A stretch of DNA of 8,014 nucleotides from Eubacteriales bacterium (GTDB taxonomy: Bacteria; Bacillota; Clostridia; Peptostreptococcales; Anaerovoracaceae), in NCBI GenBank assembly GCA_028691625.1, contig JAQUYZ010000058.1:1-8014 (forward strand). Direction: 5' to 3'. Below, one piece after another: positions 5,242-8,014 of this stretch; position 1 is the stretch's first letter, and each line of letters opens with the position of its first letter. Made by a program: the position numbers and the translations under genes. The notes under the pieces were generated by a model. That model saw only the letters and a list, made by a program, of their open reading frames with translations. It was not told the DNA's origin and searched no databases.

Positions 5242-6288
5242 TTGATAAAAAAACTGATCGCGGTTTTTATAATAATCACATTGATCTTCAGCCTCGCTGC
5301 CTGTGGAAAGCAGGAAAAAAAGCGTTATGAGGCGGAATTTCTCCTGCTCTTCGATACGGTGACTCAGATTGTCGGGTATACGGAGACGAAGGAAGAATTT
5401 GCCGCACAGGTGGATCTGATCTATGAGAGCCTGAAAGAGTACCATCAGTTATATGACATTTATAATAATTATGATGGAATCAACAATATAAAAACCATCA
5501 ATGACCAGGCGGGAATCGCACCGGTAAAGGTGGATCAAAAAATTATCGATTTGCTTCTTTTTTCAAGAGAAGCCTTTGAATTGACCGATGGGAAGGTGAA
5601 CGCCGCCTTTGGTGCTGTACTCAAAATATGGCATGATTACCGCGATGCCGGGACCGAAAATCCGGAAAATGCAGCGCTCCCCGAGATGACGCTGCTGCAG
5701 GAGGCTTCCGGGCATACGGACTTTGAACAAGTGATCATTGATGAAGAAAATGCGACGGTTTATCTGCCCGATCCGGAAATGAGTCTGGACGTGGGTGCGA
5801 TCGCCAAGGGCTATGCCACAGAGCAGGTCGGAAGGCTTGCTGAGGAAAACGGCATGACGAGCGGTCTGCTCAGTGTAGGCGGCAATGTGCGCGCCATAGG
5901 AGTCAAGGGCGACAGCAACGGCACTCCCTGGAAGGTCGGGATCCAAAATCCTGTCGATCAGAATGGCAAAGATCTCAACAAAATTCGTTTAATGAACGCC
6001 TCCCTTGTGACCAGCGGAATTTACGAAAGATTTTATATTGTGAACGGAAAAAGCTATCATCACATTATTGACCCGATCACGCTGTTTCCTGCGGAATACT
6101 TTCTTTCCGTTACCGTTCTGTGTCCCGATTCCGGTCTTGCAGATGCACTTTCCACTTCAATTTTCAATATGCCCTATGAACAGGGTCTGGCGTTGATTGA
6201 AAGCCTGCCGGAGACGGAAGCGCTGTGGGTATTTCATGACGGTCAGAGAAAGAGCAGCTCCAAGTTTAAGGATTCTATTGCGGAATAG
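5242..6288 (+). CDS. fmnB: FAD:protein FMN transferase, ApbE/FmnB-like lipoprotein
   Basis: A 348-residue ApbE-family enzyme with a lipoprotein signal peptide (K3-K4, hydrophobic core, lipobox L18-A-A-C21), so it works outside the membrane. The family motifs are in order: L182-D-V-G-A-I-A-K189-G-Y, the following SVGGN loop, TSGIYERF, H273-H274-I-I-D277-P278, and A300-D301-A-L-S-T305, where D301 and T305 correspond to the usual Mg ligands. ApbE transfers FMN from FAD to a threonine of a target protein, and the expected target here is the preceding two-domain lipoprotein. The start is set at the TTG at 5242, 7 nt after GGAGG (5230-5234); the in-frame ATG at 5236 is only 1 nt from the SD. If that ATG is used, the protein gains two residues. 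The motif IIDPKTG is IIDPITL, a modest departure. The name fmnB rather than apbE is based on the EET context. Confidence 0.88.
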   Translation: MIKKLIAVFIIITLIFSLAACGKQEKKRYEAEFLLLFDTVTQIVGYTETKEEFAAQVDLIYESLKEYHQLYDIYNNYDGINNIKTINDQAGIAPVKVDQKIIDLLLFSREAFELTDGKVNAAFGAVLKIWHDYRDAGTENPENAALPEMTLLQEASGHTDFEQVIIDEENATVYLPDPEMSLDVGAIAKGYATEQVGRLAEENGMTSGLLSVGGNVRAIGVKGDSNGTPWKVGIQNPVDQNGKDLNKIRLMNASLVTSGIYERFYIVNGKSYHHIIDPITLFPAEYFLSVTVLCPDSGLADALSTSIFNMPYEQGLALIESLPETEALWVFHDGQRKSSSKFKDSIAE

Positions 6289-6441
6289 GCGATTTCGTTA
6301 TTCATGTCAATTCTGCTCGTTTATTTATTTGAATGTTATAATCGAACGCATATAACTGTCTCCCCGGGGTAAAATATCAAGCATAAAACAAAGTTCAAAG
6401 AATTATTTGCTTGACAGAAATATTTTTCTAGGAGGAGTTAT
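6289..6441 (+). promoter_or_regulatory. Intergenic region with candidate promoters for the downstream lipoprotein gene
   Basis: Two overlapping promoter-like arrangements are visible: an extended -10 TGTTATAAT (TATAAT at 6337-6342) with a poor -35, and TTGAAT (6329-6334) with TATAAC (6351-6356) at 16-nt spacing. Either would leave a leader of about 80-95 nt. The leader contains a spaced inverted repeat TCAAGCA (6377-6383) / TGCTTGA (6408-6414). No terminator hairpin is evident right after fmnB, so read-through from the EET genes is also possible. Promoter use is inferred from consensus matches only. Confidence 0.4.
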
Positions 6442-7032
6442 ATGAAAAAAGCGTTTATACTTTTGCTGATTTTTTCTATGATATTTGCATTTTCCGGCTG
6501 CGGCGGGAATGACGACGCTGACAACGGAGCCGAAAACGATACGACAACGGAAGGTGCGATAGAGGAAGAGGAATCAGATGAAAACGATGCCGAAACAACA
6601 GCATCGATTGTTGATGAGGAAGCCGCCTTCAAATCTGCGATCAGCAGTCAGGGTACATGGATCATTTGTACCTTAAAGGATTTGGAATTTGATGAAGACT
6701 TAGTGCTTGAAGGCAATTTTACAAATGGAAAAAAAGATGATGCGGGGAATGATGTTGTTCAGAGAAAGATCGCTCTTTATACACAAGACGAGGATCGAAA
6801 TGTGACGGACAGATTTAATTTAAAAGTACCCAAATTAACGATCAACAGCCCGATGGCAAGCATCCAGCATGGAACCTTTGTTGGGGATTTATATGTTTCA
6901 CAGGATAATTTCAAGCTTGTAGATACCAAGGTTGACGGAAATGTTTATTTTACAACGGAATCTGCACAATCAACATTTGATATGGATGCAGACAGCTCAA
7001 TTACAGGCAAGCAGGAGTTACAGAGCCAGTAG
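6442..7032 (+). CDS. Uncharacterised lipoprotein with acidic linker and beta-rich C-terminal domain
   Basis: A 196-residue protein with a clear lipoprotein signal (K2-K3, hydrophobic core, lipobox-like F17-S-G-C20 with an atypical Phe at -3). Residues about 23-60 are a strongly acidic, Asp/Glu/Thr-rich linker without aromatics, probably a flexible tether. The C-terminal two thirds contains short strand-like repeats with regular glycines (for example GTFVGDLYV, DGNVYF, SSITGKQ), suggesting a small beta-helix or bactofilin-like fold; this is a pattern impression, not a family match. No cofactor motif, CxxC or FMN site is present. AGGAGG (6430-6435) gives a 6-nt spacer to the ATG. The gene follows fmnB by 153 bp and ends before a hairpin, so it may be the last gene of the EET region or an independent unit. 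Function is unknown. Confidence 0.75.
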   Translation: MKKAFILLLIFSMIFAFSGCGGNDDADNGAENDTTTEGAIEEEESDENDAETTASIVDEEAAFKSAISSQGTWIICTLKDLEFDEDLVLEGNFTNGKKDDAGNDVVQRKIALYTQDEDRNVTDRFNLKVPKLTINSPMASIQHGTFVGDLYVSQDNFKLVDTKVDGNVYFTTESAQSTFDMDADSSITGKQELQSQ

Positions 7033-7061
7033 TCGGTAAATCGTGAAATAATCGAAAAGCA

Positions 7062-7088
7062 AAGGGCCGGAATCCGAATCCGGCCTTT
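7062..7088 (+). terminator. Terminator-like hairpin
   Basis: GGCCGGA (7065-7071) pairs with TCCGGCC (7079-7085), extended by a G-U pair and two A-T pairs to 7062 and 7088; the loop is ATCCGAA. An A-rich flank precedes it, but only TTT follows, so termination may be partial. Its position, 30 bp after the lipoprotein stop and before the csoR promoter, supports a transcription boundary. Confidence 0.6.
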
Positions 7089-7121
7089 CAGAAATCAAAT
7101 AGAAAACAGCAAAAGCAGTTG

Positions 7122-7150
7122 TTGTATCTAATAACTGCTTCTGTTATGAT
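7122..7150 (+). promoter_or_regulatory. Promoter of the csoR-copA operon
   Basis: An extended -10 element TGTTATGAT (TATGAT at 7145-7150) lies 17 nt after TTGTAT (7122-7127), a -35 that matches only its first three bases. The predicted start point falls near 7157, inside the palindrome that follows, as expected for a repressor-controlled promoter. Confidence 0.6.
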
Positions 7151-7179
7151 TATACCATACCCTACAGGGGTATGGTATA
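7151..7179 (+). promoter_or_regulatory. CsoR-type operator palindrome
   Basis: TATACCATACCC (7151-7162) and GGGTATGGTATA (7168-7179) are perfect 12-base inverted arms around TACAG. The central TACCC-N5-GGGGTA-like pattern matches copper-sensor CsoR operators known from Bacillus and relatives. It abuts the -10 element, so bound CsoR would block initiation, and Cu(I) binding would release it. The direct target is the csoR gene 45 bp downstream, giving autoregulation. Confidence 0.85.
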
Positions 7180-7224
7180 TTTAGATTTGTTATTGATACC
7201 TGAAAAAACAAGGAGGTCATATAA

Positions 7225-7503
7225 ATGAGCGAGGGAACCATCCGGGAGGAGAAGCTGAAGATCAGTCTGATCACACGTCTGAACCGGGCAGAAGGACAGA
7301 TCAGAGGGATCAAAGGCATGATCGAACGGGATACGTATTGTAATGATGTACTGAATCAGATCGCGGCAGTGCAGGCAGCCCTGGATGCTGTGGGCAAGCT
7401 GGTTCTGGAGAACCATATTCGCGGCTGTCTCGTGGAGAAGATCCGGGCAGGAGATGATAAAATTGTTGATGAGCTTCTGGTCACCATCGGCAAGATGCTC
7501 TAA
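7225..7503 (+). CDS. csoR: Copper-sensing transcriptional repressor, CsoR family
   Basis: A 92-residue all-helical repressor of the CsoR/RcnR (DUF156) family, typical length. The Cu(I) ligand pattern of true CsoR is present: C39, H64 and C68, with the same 25- and 4-residue spacing as C36/H61/C65 of the Mycobacterium protein. Y38 before the first cysteine is also conserved. This separates it from RcnR/FrmR (N-terminal His or formaldehyde sites) and from CstR, which lacks the histidine ligand. Basic residues in RLNRAEGQIRGIKGMI (about 18-33) match the DNA-binding helix. AAGGAGG (7210-7216) lies 8 nt before the ATG. Its own promoter carries the matching palindrome, and the next gene is a copper-exporting ATPase, so the function as copper-responsive repressor of efflux is well supported. 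Confidence 0.92.
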   Translation: MSEGTIREEKLKISLITRLNRAEGQIRGIKGMIERDTYCNDVLNQIAAVQAALDAVGKLVLENHIRGCLVEKIRAGDDKIVDELLVTIGKML

Positions 7504-7558
7504 GCCTGTATTCGGTTGACGGGAAACGCCGGCGGGCATAGAAAGGATACACATAGTT

Positions 7559-8014
7559 ATGAAAAAAGATACATTGAAAATAACCGGAATGACCTGTGCC
7601 GCATGTTCGGCCAGGATTGAAAAGGTCATCGGTAGGATGGAGGGTGTCGATGAGATTTCGGTGAATCTGGCTACTGAAAAAGCAGTGATTTCCTATGATC
7701 AGGAAAAAACAGAGCTGCATCAAATAATAGAAAGAATCGAAAAATCCGGATATGGAGCATCAGAAGTCCGGGAGAAAAAGCTTATTGACGAAGATAAGAT
7801 CCGAAAGGAAAAAGAAATACGCACCCTTTGGACAAAATTCACTGTTTCCGCTGTGTTCGCGGTTCCGTTGCTGTACTTCGCAATGGGTCCCATGATCTGG
7901 TGGCTGCGGTTTCCGATTCCGTCAATACTGGACCCGATGCAGTTTCCGCTGAATTATTCCATCCTGCAGATCCTGTTGACCATTCCGATCGTCATTGCCG
8001 GATCCCGTTTTTAT
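7559..8014 (+). CDS. copA: Copper-translocating P1B-type ATPase, CopA-like (3'-truncated)
   Basis: The first 152 codons of a heavy-metal P-type ATPase that runs off the right edge. Residues 4-70 form one heavy-metal-associated domain with the metal site G10-M-T-C13-A-A-C16. A charged linker (about 71-93) leads to the first membrane hairpin (about 94-112 and 134-149), ending in GSRFY, a usual sequence near the second helix of CopA. The P-type catalytic DKTGT motif and the CPC membrane site lie beyond the window, so the metal is inferred from the GMTCAAC site and the CsoR partner. The ATG is 55 bp after csoR; its SD-like AAGGA (7543-7547) has a longish 11-nt spacer. The pump would export Cu(I) from the cytoplasm under CsoR control. 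Confidence 0.92.
   Translation, partial: MKKDTLKITGMTCAACSARIEKVIGRMEGVDEISVNLATEKAVISYDQEKTELHQIIERIEKSGYGASEVREKKLIDEDKIRKEKEIRTLWTKFTVSAVFAVPLLYFAMGPMIWWLRFPIPSILDPMQFPLNYSILQILLTIPIVIAGSRFY

Noticed and set aside
6411..6416. Perfect TTGACA before the acidic lipoprotein gene
   Set aside because: A properly spaced -10 would overlap the SD and start codon, putting the transcript start inside the gene, so it is unlikely to serve this gene.

Overview
The window comes from a low-to-moderate GC Gram-positive anaerobe, most likely a clostridial member of the Bacillota. This is inferred from strong GGAGG-type ribosome binding sites, three Lys-rich lipoprotein signal peptides, a CsoR/CopA copper module, and an electron-transfer gene set typical of Firmicutes. 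All recognised genes lie on the + strand. No rRNA, tRNA, CRISPR array, insertion sequence or prophage gene was seen.

Positions 2-6288 hold what reads as a nearly complete flavin-based extracellular electron transfer (EET) locus of the kind described in Listeria monocytogenes. The order is the 3' part of a type II NADH dehydrogenase fused to a DoxX-like membrane domain (ndh2), a polyprenyl diphosphate synthase (dmkB-like), a UbiA/MenA-type prenyltransferase (dmkA-like), a NusG-II-domain membrane protein (eetA-like), a Gx-transporter-family membrane protein (eetB-like), a lipoprotein with two FMN-binding domains (pplA-like), and a lipoprotein FAD:protein FMN transferase (fmnB/apbE-like). In the inferred pathway NADH reduces a dedicated demethylmenaquinone pool through Ndh2. 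DmkB and DmkA make that quinone. EetA and EetB are thought to pass electrons across the membrane to PplA, whose two FMN groups are attached by FmnB and which would reduce extracellular acceptors. The flavin transporter gene (fmnA/ECF type) of the Listeria locus is not in this window.

The first five genes are tightly packed, with gaps of 11-50 bp. pplA is set apart by a structured 135-bp leader (3976-4110), which can fold as a three-way junction plus hairpin or as a competing stem, and by a strong hairpin just after it (5175-5216). A further hairpin separates ndh2 from dmkB. These lack U-tracts, so they look like mRNA processing, stability or switching elements rather than terminators.

Positions 6289-7088 carry a 153-bp gap with promoter-like sequence, an unfamiliar lipoprotein with an acidic linker and a beta-rich C-terminal part, and a terminator-like hairpin. 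From 7122 an independent copper module begins: a promoter overlapping a 12-bp-arm palindrome of CsoR-operator type, csoR with the Cu(I) ligand set C39/H64/C68, and the first 152 codons of a CopA-like P-type ATPase that runs off the end.
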